DNA of 64,000 bases from Chryseobacterium aurantiacum (GTDB taxonomy: Bacteria; Bacteroidota; Bacteroidia; Flavobacteriales; Weeksellaceae): assembly GCF_003020585.1 (NCBI RefSeq), contig NZ_PXUE01000009.1:16947-80946 (forward strand), read 5' to 3'. The translations under genes were made by a program, and so were the position numbers. Shown here one piece after another: positions 42,730 through 51,676 of this stretch (position 1 is its first letter; each line of letters begins with the position of its first letter). The notes under the pieces were generated by a model that saw nothing but the letters and a program-made list of their open reading frames with translations, had not been told where the DNA came from and did no database searches.

Positions 42730-44319
42730 ATGATTTTACTGCAAAATGTATCCTTTGGGTTTCCGGGAGGAAATCTTCTATTTAATCATATCAATTTAAC
42801 AATACAATCTCATACTAAATCAGCTTTAGTAGGAAATAACGGCATGGGAAAATCTACCTTGCTGAAAATAATGGCTGGTGAAATACAGCCTTTAAGCGGA
42901 AATATAAATATTGAGGGCGAAATATTCTACGTTCCCCAGATGTTTGGAAATTTTAATCACTTAACGATCTCAGAGTGCTTGAAAATAGACCAAAAGCTCA
43001 ATGCTCTTGAAAAAATTACAAATGGAGAAGTTGACGAAAAATATTTTGAAACTTTAAATGACGACTGGGATATTGAGGAACGATGCAAGAATGCCCTGCA
43101 ATATTGGGGACTTCAGGATTTTGAATTAAATCAAAAACTAGAAGGATTAAGCGGTGGGCAGAAGACAAAGGTTTTTCTGGCCGGAATTCAAATTAATCAG
43201 CCAGACCTTATTATTTTGGATGAACCTACCAATCATCTGGATCTGGAGGGTAGAAAGCTGTTGTATGACCTTATAGATAAAATAAGTGCAACGGTTGTTA
43301 TTGTAAGCCATGACCGATCTTTGCTAAATCTGATTGATACTACATTTGAGCTAAGCAATCAGGGAATTACCGCCTATGGTGGAAACTTCAATTTCTATAC
43401 AGAACAGAAAGAAGTGGAGGAGGATGCTTTGCAGAATGATATTAATGCCAAGGAACGTGCTTTAAAAAAGGCGAAAGAAAAAGAGCGTGAAACCTTGGAG
43501 CGTAAACAGAAACTGGATGCAAGAGGAAAGCAGAAGCAGGAGAAATCAGGGGTTGCCAGAATTATGATGAATACACTCCGAAACAATGCTGAAAAAAATA
43601 CCTCCAAGCTGAAAAGTGTACATGCAGAGAAGATAAATGATATTTCAGGAGATTTGCGAGAACTACGATCTACTGTAAGAAACTCTGATCAGATGAAAGT
43701 AAATTTTAATGATTCCGGCCTGCATTCCGGTAAGCTTTTATTAACTGTAGAGAATATTAATTATAGATATGGAACGGAGAAGCTTTGGACAGAAAACCTT
43801 AATCTTGAAGTTCGCAGCGGAGACAGAATTTCCATTAAAGGATCAAACGGGTCCGGGAAAACTACTTTGATAAAGCTTTTATTAGGAAACGCACAACCTT
43901 TTGAAGGGAGACTAAACCGATCCGAATTCCAAAGTATTTACGTTGACCAGGAATATTCCTTGATTAATCCTGAATTAACAGTGTATGATTTTGTTCAGAC
44001 CTTTAATGACAATGCATTACAAGAATCGGAAGTAAAGACTTTGTTGTCCAGATTTTTATTTGGTAAAGAAACATGGGACAAAAAATGTGAATTTTTGAGT
44101 GGCGGAGAGCGTTTGAGACTACTTCTTTGTGGTCTGTCTATAAGCAATAAAGCTCCGGATATGATTATTCTGGATGAACCAACGAACAATCTGGATCTGC
44201 AAAATGTAGAGATTCTGACCAATTCTATTAAAGATTATCACGGAACTCTGCTAGTGATTTCCCATGATGAGATTTTTCTTAATGAGATAGGAATTGATAA
44301 AGTAATGGAGCTGAAATAG
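42730..44319 (+). CDS. ABC-F family ATPase
   Basis: A 529-residue soluble protein with two ABC domains and no membrane segment, so not a transporter. Domain 1: GNNGMGKST, LSGGQKTKVFLAG, LIILDEPTNHLDLEG. The interdomain linker (about 215-330) is long and charged (KEKERETLERKQK). Domain 2: GSNGSGKTT, LSGGERLRLLLCG, MIILDEPTNNLD. ABC-F proteins act on the ribosome as translation factors, and some protect against antibiotics. Which kind this is cannot be told here. Its leader is structured. Confidence 0.92.
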   Translation: MILLQNVSFGFPGGNLLFNHINLTIQSHTKSALVGNNGMGKSTLLKIMAGEIQPLSGNINIEGEIFYVPQMFGNFNHLTISECLKIDQKLNALEKITNGEVDEKYFETLNDDWDIEERCKNALQYWGLQDFELNQKLEGLSGGQKTKVFLAGIQINQPDLIILDEPTNHLDLEGRKLLYDLIDKISATVVIVSHDRSLLNLIDTTFELSNQGITAYGGNFNFYTEQKEVEEDALQNDINAKERALKKAKEKERETLERKQKLDARGKQKQEKSGVARIMMNTLRNNAEKNTSKLKSVHAEKINDISGDLRELRSTVRNSDQMKVNFNDSGLHSGKLLLTVENINYRYGTEKLWTENLNLEVRSGDRISIKGSNGSGKTTLIKLLLGNAQPFEGRLNRSEFQSIYVDQEYSLINPELTVYDFVQTFNDNALQESEVKTLLSRFLFGKETWDKKCEFLSGGERLRLLLCGLSISNKAPDMIILDEPTNNLDLQNVEILTNSIKDYHGTLLVISHDEIFLNEIGIDKVMELK

Positions 44320-44353
44320 CTGGTAATATTATTCCTAAAGACTATATTAAAAC

Positions 44354-44390
44354 TCAATGGAAGCGGACTTTAGTCCGCTTTCTGCTTATT
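44354..44390. repeat. Palindromic intergenic repeat, single core
   Basis: AAGCGGACTTTAGTCCGCTT (44363-44382) is a perfect 8-bp stem around TTTA. It shares the xxxTTTAxxx core and the neighbouring CAATGGA word with the paired repeats. It may also end both converging transcripts. Confidence 0.6.
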
Positions 44391-44417
44391 GAGATGTTTA
44401 TTGGATTAAAAAAAATA

Positions 44418-44936
44418 TTATTTCTTTGTCTTTTTAATGGCATCCAGATAAATCTTCTTAATGCTGTTTTTTTCTTCTTTCTCGCTGATGCCTTCAAGAG
44501 CGGGGAGAAGAGTCGTATTGTGCTTGGTTTTTAATTTAAGTATTTCTCCCAATGCAAAGGCAGCGCTCCAGCGTACCACAGTGCCCTCATGTTCTGTATT
44601 CGTTAATAGATTTGTAACCGCTTTGTCTAAATTTTCAATGAATAAATGAGCAGTATTGCCTATCACTTTAGCGCTTTCCCATTTTATTCTTGGTGCTTTT
44701 TCAGTAAGGGTATTAGTGACAAATGAGAATACGGTTTCATTTGCAATATTAGGATTCAGTTTGGTAGCATATTCAATGGCTTCTATGCAGGTTCCTTTTA
44801 TAGGGTCTTTAGATTTTTCTGCAAAAGCAATCAGTTCATCTGTAGGTAAAGATGTGTCAATGATCCATTTGCTGAGAATTTCGGTTTTTTCCTTTGCTTT
44901 TGTAGTCTTGTCTTTAAAAAGTTCTTCTATGGTCAT
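44418..44936 (-). CDS. HEAT-repeat protein
   Basis: A 172-residue cytoplasmic all-helical protein. Helical pairs with HEAT-like spacing are seen (KAPRIKWESAKVIGNTAHLF, EGTVVRWSAAFALGEILKL), where Trp-x-x-Ala repeats. No catalytic residues are evident. HEAT proteins are usually scaffolds; no partner is indicated by the context. It lies alone on the minus strand beside the ABC-F gene. Confidence 0.7.
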   Translation of the reverse strand: MTIEELFKDKTTKAKEKTEILSKWIIDTSLPTDELIAFAEKSKDPIKGTCIEAIEYATKLNPNIANETVFSFVTNTLTEKAPRIKWESAKVIGNTAHLFIENLDKAVTNLLTNTEHEGTVVRWSAAFALGEILKLKTKHNTTLLPALEGISEKEEKNSIKKIYLDAIKKTKK

Positions 44937-45070
44937 AGGATAATTTTGATTTTTTCAACGTTCCAATTTAGGAATTCCTTTTGAAAATAAACCAGCACGA
45001 AAAGAACCTCTAAGCAGTCTTTTCTTGAAAGTTGAAGAGCTGCTAAATTCTTACAATCTGCGAGAGATTA

Positions 45071-46000
45071 TTAAATGTGTTTCAAAACCCATTCATAAAT
45101 TTCATTCAATACTTCTTCTCGTATTTCTTCATTGAGAATCTCATGGCGCATATCCGGATAGATCTTTGCATTCACATCCTGAAATCCGTCAGCTTTTAAA
45201 TGATCGACAGTATAGATAACACCTTTACTAAAGTCTCCAATCGGATCATTCTGCCCGCTTACAAACAATAACGGAAATGATGGGGAAATAGAATTGGCCC
45301 AGTCTCTTGCCGTAGCCCTTTTATAAACCGTAAACAAAGTATAAAATGCATTATGAGTGAACGGGATTCCGCAAAGTTCATCCTGTTCAAAAGCAGTTCT
45401 GTTTTTAGAATTAATACTAAGCCAGCTGGTTGGCCCAAAGTCTTTATCCTTTTTAAAATTCTTGTTGTTAACATTCGTGAAAACAGAATTTAAAAAAGTA
45501 CGGTGATGCGGAGCAATGGCATTAGCTAATGATAAATAACCTCTTAGAAAATCTATTCCCGGCAAAGGCCCACCGGTTCCCGTAATAATAGCACCAGAAA
45601 ACTTAGCACTTGCCTTTTGAAGAAGACAACGGGTGATGAAAGAGCCCATGGAATGTCCCAAAATAAAATGAGGTACATCGGGATATTGCTCTGCAAGATG
45701 GTCAGCCATCAATTCTGCATCTGCAACCAATCTCTCATCCGGTTTGTCAAGTTGGAAGAAGCCAATGTCTTTTTTCTCTTTTACAGACTTCCCATGCCCT
45801 AGGTGATCGTAGGTTAATACAGCAATTCCATGAGCTGCAAAATAATCTGCTATTTCAGAATATCTTCCGCTATGTTCCTGCATGCCGTGAACAATGAGAA
45901 GAGTAGCTTTTGCTGTTTCCGGAGAAAATAGGGTGTGGAAAAGCAGTGATTCATTGTCTATTTTGGATGGTAGATAAGCGGATGTTTGGGATAGAGACAT
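45071..46000 (-). CDS. Alpha/beta hydrolase, monoacylglycerol lipase type
   Basis: A 309-residue serine hydrolase with no signal peptide. Segments fit the lysophospholipase/monoglyceride lipase group: LLIVHGMQEHSGRY (oxyanion HG), TYDHLGHGKS, HFILGHSMGSFITR (nucleophile Ser), LFVSGQNDPIGD (Asp) and YPDMRHEILNE (His). The likely substrate is a lysophospholipid or monoacylglycerol. Confidence 0.88.
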   Translation of the reverse strand: MSLSQTSAYLPSKIDNESLLFHTLFSPETAKATLLIVHGMQEHSGRYSEIADYFAAHGIAVLTYDHLGHGKSVKEKKDIGFFQLDKPDERLVADAELMADHLAEQYPDVPHFILGHSMGSFITRCLLQKASAKFSGAIITGTGGPLPGIDFLRGYLSLANAIAPHHRTFLNSVFTNVNNKNFKKDKDFGPTSWLSINSKNRTAFEQDELCGIPFTHNAFYTLFTVYKRATARDWANSISPSFPLLFVSGQNDPIGDFSKGVIYTVDHLKADGFQDVNAKIYPDMRHEILNEEIREEVLNEIYEWVLKHI

Positions 46001-46232
46001 AATATTTTCTGTTTCAGGATAATCAAAGATATAAAGAGAATTCTATAGATAAAAATATAACAAGTTTAATTTTTTCTTGGTATTACTATTCTATTGAATC
46101 ATACGAGTAAATAAATTTAAATTTTCAGTAAAATCAGTCTGTTAACGATCAGTGTTTGGAGTTTATTAACTTATATTTTGGTTTCTCAACTCCATGATTT
46201 TCACCCCAACCCAAAATAAATGTCACCTATAA

Positions 46233-46264
46233 TTTGGCCGTCATTTTTTTTAAAAGTAATTTTG
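46233..46264 (+). promoter_or_regulatory. Consensus promoter of purA
   Basis: TTTG (46233-46236), a 20-base spacer and TAATTTTG (46257-46264). The leader is about 20 bases. Confidence 0.8.
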
Positions 46265-46290
46265 CATGAATCTAAAAACAAAAGTACATT

Positions 46291-47577
46291 ATGTCAACTT
46301 ATGTAGTTGTAGGTCTTCAGTACGGAGATGAAGGCAAAGGAAAAATCACGGATGTTTTATCAGCAAAATCGGACTATGTAGTACGTTTCCAAGGTGGAGA
46401 CAACGCTGGTCACACGGTTTATGTGGGTGAAGAGAAATTCGTTTTACACCTTCTTCCTTCAGGAGTTCTTCAATGCAAAGGGAAATGTATCATTGCGAAC
46501 GGAGTAGTGGTAAACCCTAAATCTTTCATTAAAGAAGTTGGTCAAATTGAGAGCAAAGGCTTGAGAACAGATCATATTTTTATCAGCAGAAGAGCGCATG
46601 TCATCATGCCTTACCACATCCTTTTGGATACTTACCGTGAAGAAGAACACGGAGGAACTCAGATTGGAACAACCAAAAAAGGAATCGGACCTTGCTACGA
46701 AGATAAAATCGCAAGAGTTGGTATCAGAATGGTTGACCTTTTGAATCCTGAAATTTTAAGAGATAAAATTGAGAAAAACCTTAAGGTTAAAAACTCTCTA
46801 TTTGAAAAATACTACGGAAAGCCTGTTTTAGACGTTGAAGAAATCTACAATGAGTTCTTAGAGATCGGAAAACAGCTTCAGGACAGAATCGTTGATACGG
46901 AACTTGAACTGAACGAGGCAATCCAGGAAGGAAAGAACGTATTGTTCGAAGGGGCTCAGGCTTTGATGCTTGATATCGACTTCGGTACTTACCCATACGT
47001 TACTTCATCTTCTCCATCTACAGGAGGAGTTTGTTCAGGAGCAGGAGTTCCGCCAACTTCACTTCAAAACTTGATCGGTGTAGCAAAAGCTTACTGTACA
47101 AGAGTTGGAAACGGACCTTTCCCATCTGAACTGGATAACGAATTAGGAGAAAAAATCAGACAAATTGGTGGTGAATTTGGAGCTACTACAGGTAGGCCAA
47201 GAAGAACAGGTTGGTTAGACCTTGTTTCTCTAAAGCACGCTTGTATGATTAACGGGATCAATAATCTTGTAATAACAAAATTAGACGTTCTTACAGGAAT
47301 TGAAAACCTTAAAATTGTTACTCATTATAAAACTGAAGACGGAAAAATTATCGACTATTTCACTTCGTCAACAGAAAAGTTATATAACTACGAGCCAATC
47401 TACCAGGATTTACCAGGTTGGGAAGAAGATATCACGAAAGCAAGAAGTTATGAAGAACTTCCTGATAACGCCCAGAAATACATCGAATTTATCGAGAAGT
47501 ATTTAGGAATCAATGTATATTTGGTTTCTGTAGGCCCGGAAAGAAGCCAAAACATTATCAGAAAAGAATTATTCTAA
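46291..47577 (+). CDS. purA: Adenylosuccinate synthetase
   Basis: Makes adenylosuccinate from IMP, aspartate and GTP in AMP synthesis. The 428-residue length is normal. The GTP loop is GLQYGDEGKGKITDVLS, followed by RFQGGDNAGHTV, GTTKKGIGPCYEDK, GAQALMLDIDFGTYPYVTSS and ATTGRPRRTGWLDL. It has its own promoter and terminator. hpt in the window works in the same nucleotide pool. Confidence 0.96.
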   Translation: MSTYVVVGLQYGDEGKGKITDVLSAKSDYVVRFQGGDNAGHTVYVGEEKFVLHLLPSGVLQCKGKCIIANGVVVNPKSFIKEVGQIESKGLRTDHIFISRRAHVIMPYHILLDTYREEEHGGTQIGTTKKGIGPCYEDKIARVGIRMVDLLNPEILRDKIEKNLKVKNSLFEKYYGKPVLDVEEIYNEFLEIGKQLQDRIVDTELELNEAIQEGKNVLFEGAQALMLDIDFGTYPYVTSSSPSTGGVCSGAGVPPTSLQNLIGVAKAYCTRVGNGPFPSELDNELGEKIRQIGGEFGATTGRPRRTGWLDLVSLKHACMINGINNLVITKLDVLTGIENLKIVTHYKTEDGKIIDYFTSSTEKLYNYEPIYQDLPGWEEDITKARSYEELPDNAQKYIEFIEKYLGINVYLVSVGPERSQNIIRKELF

Positions 47578-47595
47578 TATTCTTTGAACATAAAA

Positions 47596-47632
47596 TAAAA
47601 GAGACCGTCACAACTGACGGTCTCTTTTTTTA
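47596..47632 (+). terminator. Terminator after purA
   Basis: AAAGAGACCGTCA and TGACGGTCTCTTT form a perfect stem around CAAC with a following T tract. Confidence 0.9.
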
Positions 47633-47697
47633 TAAATCAACCCATTATCTCTCATAGTTGTTGATAATGCCTATATTTAATCCATTAATTCAATCAA

Positions 47698-47988
47698 ATG
47701 GAGGATAATAATAAATCTCATAGTATGCTGAACAATATCCTAATCAGCTTGCTTTTCACAATAGCATACGGAGTTTTGCTATTTATATACAATGAAATGC
47801 CTCTTGATCAAATCAGTAATTTTAGATTCAAACTATTTATTGTCTGTGGTTTGGTGTTTACTGTAGCGGCTATTTTTTTTGCAGCAAAAAGTTATAAAGA
47901 GGTAAAAAAGAGTTCAATTATTCTGATCATTATTAATTCACTAGGATTATTAATTCCTCTGGCTCTCTTGTTGGTAGCTTTTACATAA
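47698..47988 (+). CDS. Small membrane protein of unknown function
   Basis: A 96-residue protein with three likely membrane helices (residues about 10-28, 40-60 and 72-95), separated by short polar loops with KSYKEVKK between helices two and three. I do not recognise a family. The ATG follows ATTCAATCAA and has no strong ribosome-binding site. It stands alone between purA and tonB. Coding is supported mainly by the hydrophobic pattern and codon use like the neighbours. Confidence 0.55.
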   Translation: MEDNNKSHSMLNNILISLLFTIAYGVLLFIYNEMPLDQISNFRFKLFIVCGLVFTVAAIFFAAKSYKEVKKSSIILIIINSLGLLIPLALLLVAFT

Positions 47989-48234
47989 TTCAATATTCTC
48001 AAACTCAGCAGCTATAAGCTTATTGTGGTATTCTCATTCCTCTAAAAAATAATGCGAACTTCAAGAAAGTGTTCAAGTTTTAAATGTTAAATTTTCAACT
48101 TTGTCATAAATTTTTGTAAAATTATGTTGTTTTGATAAAATTATGGCAGATATTTTGATATTGACTCATTGCTTATCGATAAGAACTAACAAAACTAATA
48201 ATCGCTTTTTTTAACAGTTTAAATAGTAATAGTG

Positions 48235-49080
48235 ATGAAACACCTGAACCAAAATCAAGAATTTCGATTCAACGAAGTTCTTTTTGAGCACCGCAACAAA
48301 GAATATGGTGCCTATGCATTAAGAAACGAATCAGATAGAATTTTAACCAAAGCACTTTTTATAGGAGCGAGTTTAATGGCTGCCGTATCAATTACACCAT
48401 TTGTAATTTCAGCATTAAAAGGACCAAGTATTACCAACACAATTACTGTTTGTGATTCAGGGCCCTTTGTTGTTCAAAATGTAGATACACCAGAAGTAAT
48501 ACCGCCTGCAGAAAATGTAAAACCAGTAACTCCTCCAGCTGCTTTAAAAACATATGATGACAGATTGCCGGAACCCAGAGCTGTTGTTACCAATGAAAAA
48601 AAAGATGCAGACAAGACAAATGCTATTGCAAGTACGCAAAAATCAGAGGGTGAAGAAACAAACACAACGTCCTATACTCAAATTGTTCCAAGAGTAATAG
48701 GAGGTGAAGGGGTGCCTACTGTGAAGATAGAGCCAATAATTGAAAAAACAGATCCTAAAAAAATTGAAACAGAACTTAGCGTAGAAGCCAACTTTAGCGG
48801 AGGAATAGACTCTTTTAGAAATAAAGTGATGAGTAACTTCGACAGTTCTGGTTTTGAATCAGGAGATGTCATGAAAACTACGGTAACCTTTATCGTAGAA
48901 ATGGACGGAACAATATCAGGGGTAAAAGCTAATGGAAACAATGCCGATTTTAATAATGAGGCGATCAGAACCGTGAAATTAATTTCCAACAAAGGAAAAT
49001 GGACTCCTGCCAAAAACAAAAAAGGAGAATTTGTAAGAAGTTACTTCAAAATTCCAATTTCTATGAAGTTTGATAATTAA
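48235..49080 (+). CDS. TonB-family energy transducer
   Basis: Links the inner membrane proton gradient to TonB-dependent receptors. The ATG at 48235 follows an in-frame GTG at 48232 and is preferred; the protein has 281 residues. The N-terminus RFNEVLFEHRNKEYGAYALR precedes a single membrane helix (about 42-62), the usual arrangement in flavobacterial TonB. A proline-rich periplasmic stretch follows, then the C-terminal TonB domain (about 190-281, TVTFIVEMDGTISGV and NNEAIRTVKLI). No ExbB/ExbD genes are adjacent. It could serve the SusC-like and Oar-like receptors at the start of the window. Confidence 0.85.
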   Translation: MKHLNQNQEFRFNEVLFEHRNKEYGAYALRNESDRILTKALFIGASLMAAVSITPFVISALKGPSITNTITVCDSGPFVVQNVDTPEVIPPAENVKPVTPPAALKTYDDRLPEPRAVVTNEKKDADKTNAIASTQKSEGEETNTTSYTQIVPRVIGGEGVPTVKIEPIIEKTDPKKIETELSVEANFSGGIDSFRNKVMSNFDSSGFESGDVMKTTVTFIVEMDGTISGVKANGNNADFNNEAIRTVKLISNKGKWTPAKNKKGEFVRSYFKIPISMKFDN

Positions 49081-49104
49081 TATCAAAAAAAACGATTTTT
49101 TAAA

Positions 49105-49143
49105 GTTATCCACAAAGATTTTTTTTTGTGGATAATTTTTTTA
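49105..49143 (+). terminator. Terminator after tonB, stem made of two DnaA-box sequences
   Basis: TTATCCACA (49106-49114) and TGTGGATAA (49127-49135) pair perfectly, with extra A/T pairs inside, and a T tract follows. Both arms are perfect 9-mer matches to the consensus DnaA box in inverted orientation. Confidence 0.75.
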
Positions 49144-49146
49144 ACA

Positions 49147-49175
49147 GTTAAAGTCTTTATTAACAATACTTTAAC
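49147..49175. promoter_or_regulatory. Dyad GTTAAAGT-N13-ACTTTAAC upstream of parA
   Basis: Perfect 8-base inverted repeats (49147-49154 and 49168-49175), about 45 bases upstream of the parA -7 element. The position suits an operator; ParA proteins often regulate their own operon. Confidence 0.4.
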
Positions 49176-49219
49176 TCAATTTTGATTTTCGCCACTCATC
49201 GAGAGCAAAGAAAAAAGTG

Positions 49220-49227
49220 TATTTTTG
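49220..49227 (+). promoter_or_regulatory. -7 element of the parAB operon
   Basis: TATTTTTG fits TAnnTTTG. It covers the TTG (49225) at the head of the longest frame, so the ATG at 49246 is the start. Confidence 0.65.
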
Positions 49228-49245
49228 AAACTTAAAGTTCTAATA

Positions 49246-50019
49246 ATGGCAAAAATCATAGGTATTGCTAATCAAAAAGGAGGTGTTGGTAAAACTACCA
49301 CCGCTGTAAATTTAGCAGCAGCATTAGGAGTATTGGAAAAAAGAATATTAATTATTGACGCTGACCCTCAGGCAAATGCCACATCGGGATTAGGCGTTGA
49401 AGATGTTCAGTATTCTACATATAATCTACTGGAGCATAGTGCTGATACAAGAGTTTGTATCAAAAGAACGGCTACTCCGAATCTGGATATTATCCCGTCA
49501 CATATTGACTTGGTAGCAGCAGAAATCGAACTGGTAGACAAAGAAGACCGTGAATATATGCTGAAAAAAGCTTTAGCTAGTGTGAGAGATGACTATGATT
49601 ATATCATTATCGATTGCGCACCAAGTTTAGGGCTTATTACAGTGAACGCTCTTACTGCAGCTGATTCTGTAATTATCCCTATCCAGTGCGAATACTTTGC
49701 ATTAGAAGGACTTGGAAAACTTTTGAATACCGTTAAGAATGTTCAGAAGATCCATAATAAAGACCTTGGAATAGAAGGACTTCTTCTTACCATGTATGAC
49801 AGCAGACTAAGATTGTCTAATCAGGTAGTGGAAGAAGTAAACCTACACTTTCCGGAAATGGTTTTTGAAACAATAATCAGCAGAAATGTAAGATTGAGTG
49901 AAGCTCCAAGCTTCGGAGAAAGTATCCTGAATTATGATGCCGAAAGTAAAGGTGCAGTTCAGTATATTCAGTTAGCAGAAGAAGTTCTTCTAAAGAACGA
50001 AAACTTAATAAAGAATTAA
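49246..50019 (+). CDS. parA: Chromosome-partitioning ATPase ParA
   Basis: A 257-residue ParA/Soj ATPase that moves the origin region with ParB. From the ATG at 49246 the protein opens with the deviant Walker A motif GIANQKGGVGKTT. ILIIDADPQANATSGLG (A'), IIIDCAPSLGLIT (Walker B) and MYDSRLRLS follow. The short N-terminus, with no HTH domain, marks the chromosomal type. parB follows by 69 bases, and the parA-parB-DUF5683-dapB-lepB order is common in this group. Confidence 0.93.
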   Translation: MAKIIGIANQKGGVGKTTTAVNLAAALGVLEKRILIIDADPQANATSGLGVEDVQYSTYNLLEHSADTRVCIKRTATPNLDIIPSHIDLVAAEIELVDKEDREYMLKKALASVRDDYDYIIIDCAPSLGLITVNALTAADSVIIPIQCEYFALEGLGKLLNTVKNVQKIHNKDLGIEGLLLTMYDSRLRLSNQVVEEVNLHFPEMVFETIISRNVRLSEAPSFGESILNYDAESKGAVQYIQLAEEVLLKNENLIKN

Positions 50020-50022
50020 ATT

Positions 50023-50088
50023 AATAATAAATGGGAAATAGGTGAGTGCTAGTCATCATTTATTAAACATCATTTATCAATTATATCT
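50023..50088. repeat. ATCATTTAT-type intergenic repeat between parA and parB
   Basis: TCATTTATTAAACATCATTT and following bases recur near 52458-52490 with few changes (TCATTTATTACTCATCATTT). A shorter form (TTCATCATTTAT) is at 23460. The repeat is partly self-complementary with upstream AATAAATG words. Confidence 0.5.
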
Positions 50089-50979
50089 ATGAAGGACAAA
50101 AAAAGAGCTATGGGACGTGGTTTGGGCGCCATTTTAAGTGCAGAATCTAAAGCAACTATCAATTCAGCTACTGATGAGGGAGCAGATAAGTTTGTGGGAA
50201 ATATAGTAGAAGTTGCGCTTGAAGATATTTATCCTAACCCGACGCAGCCGAGAACTTATTTTGATGAAAAAGCATTAAACGAACTTGCACAGTCTATTAA
50301 AAATCTGGGAGTAATTCAACCAATTACCCTAAGGAAAGATGGCGAGAAGTTTGAGATTATATCCGGGGAAAGACGTTACAGAGCAACTAAAATTGCTGGT
50401 TTAACAACTATTCCTGCTTATATCCGTTTAGTAAACGATCAGGAACTTCTTGAGATGGCTCTTGTTGAGAATATTCAGAGAGAGGATCTTGACGCTATCG
50501 AAATTGCCCTTACTTATCATAGACTTTTGGAAGAAATTGGTCTTACTCAGGAAAATCTGAGTCAGAGAATTGGAAAAGACAGAAGTACAATTACCAACTC
50601 CATAAGGCTTTTAAGGTTAAATCCGGATATTCAGAATGCCATCCGAAGTGGTGAAATTTCTGCGGGACATGGAAGAGCAATCATCAGTCTTGAAAGTGAG
50701 GAAGATCAACAGGTTTTATTTGACCTTATCATCAAGGAAAAATTAAATGTTCGTCAGGCCGAACAAGCCGCGGCTGCATTGAAAAATCCAAAATCTCCCG
50801 CTGCAAAAAAAGTAAATGCCGAGCTTTCCAATAACTATAAAAGAGCACAGAAGACCATCGCTGACATCCTGGATGTAAAAGTGGAAATCAAGGCTTCTGG
50901 AAATGGTAAAAAAGGTAAAATTGTTCTGGACTTCAAAAATGAAGATGAGCTGGAATATATTTTATCCCATATTAAATAA
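50089..50979 (+). CDS. parB: Chromosome-partitioning protein ParB
   Basis: The parS-binding partner of ParA, 296 residues. The N-terminus KKRAMGRGLGAIL is the usual ParA-stimulating segment. The ParB/Sulfiredoxin-like CTPase domain shows ISGERRYRATKIAGL and ALVENIQREDL. A helix-turn-helix (TQENLSQRIGKDRSTITNSIRLL) and a C-terminal dimer domain follow. No perfect parS is seen in the window; a half-matching site lies at 30988-31003. The next gene starts directly after the stop. Confidence 0.95.
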   Translation: MKDKKRAMGRGLGAILSAESKATINSATDEGADKFVGNIVEVALEDIYPNPTQPRTYFDEKALNELAQSIKNLGVIQPITLRKDGEKFEIISGERRYRATKIAGLTTIPAYIRLVNDQELLEMALVENIQREDLDAIEIALTYHRLLEEIGLTQENLSQRIGKDRSTITNSIRLLRLNPDIQNAIRSGEISAGHGRAIISLESEEDQQVLFDLIIKEKLNVRQAEQAAAALKNPKSPAAKKVNAELSNNYKRAQKTIADILDVKVEIKASGNGKKGKIVLDFKNEDELEYILSHIK

Positions 50980-51621
50980 ATGAAGAAAATATTTTTCACA
51001 TTTTTCTTGTGTATCGCTGTATTGGCTTATTCACAAGTTGTAGCCCCTATTGATACTGTTCAGGTACAAACACCTCCGAAAGAGAATGTTCCTGCGCTAA
51101 AACCTGGAAAAACAGAATCCAAGATCATTGCTGACTTAGAGAATGCCAACGGGCCCACAAGAAAAACCATAAAGCTAAATCCTACAAGAGCTGGACTGTA
51201 TTCAGCAGTTTTTCCTGGATTGGGACAGTTTTATAATAAAAAATACTGGAAGATTCCCATTGTTTGGGGAGCAGTAGGAGCAGGTGTTGGTATTGCAGTC
51301 TGGAATGACAGTCAATACAAAAAGTACCGCGAATACTATATCGCTAAGCTTAACGGTACGCCTAATGAATTCGTAGACAGCCATCCGTGGTTGGACAAGC
51401 GTGCGTTAGGAAATGCACAGGATAGAGCGAAAAGACAGAGAGACTATGCTGTTGCCATTACAGGGTTAATCTACATTTTAAATATAGTGGATGCCGTAGT
51501 GGATGCCCATCTTTATGAAAGCCGTCATGATCCGGATCTTACTTTCAAGCCATCAGTTATCCAGGATCAATATGGTTATGATGCGCCAAAAACAGGATTT
51601 GTTTTAAGTTATAGATTTTAA
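50980..51621 (+). CDS. DUF5683 membrane-associated protein
   Basis: A 213-residue exported protein with a signal peptide ending near LAYSQ (about 19). The DUF5683 pattern is PTRAGLYSAVFPGLGQFYNKKYWKIP, which ends in a short hydrophobic segment (VWGAVGAGVGIAVW). A second hydrophobic segment is AVAITGLIYILNIVDAVVDAHL, and the C-terminus LSYRF looks like an outer membrane strand. Function is unknown. The ATG abuts the parB stop, so the two are co-translated. Confidence 0.8.
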   Translation: MKKIFFTFFLCIAVLAYSQVVAPIDTVQVQTPPKENVPALKPGKTESKIIADLENANGPTRKTIKLNPTRAGLYSAVFPGLGQFYNKKYWKIPIVWGAVGAGVGIAVWNDSQYKKYREYYIAKLNGTPNEFVDSHPWLDKRALGNAQDRAKRQRDYAVAITGLIYILNIVDAVVDAHLYESRHDPDLTFKPSVIQDQYGYDAPKTGFVLSYRF

Positions 51622-51676
51622 CATAATAAATACATCAGACTGAAAGATCTGGGTAGTAATAAAAATAAGAGATTAT

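Noticed and set aside
49105..49175. Calling the site oriC
   Set aside because: Only two boxes are present, they form a terminator stem, and dnaA is not in the window. It is kept as a finding only.
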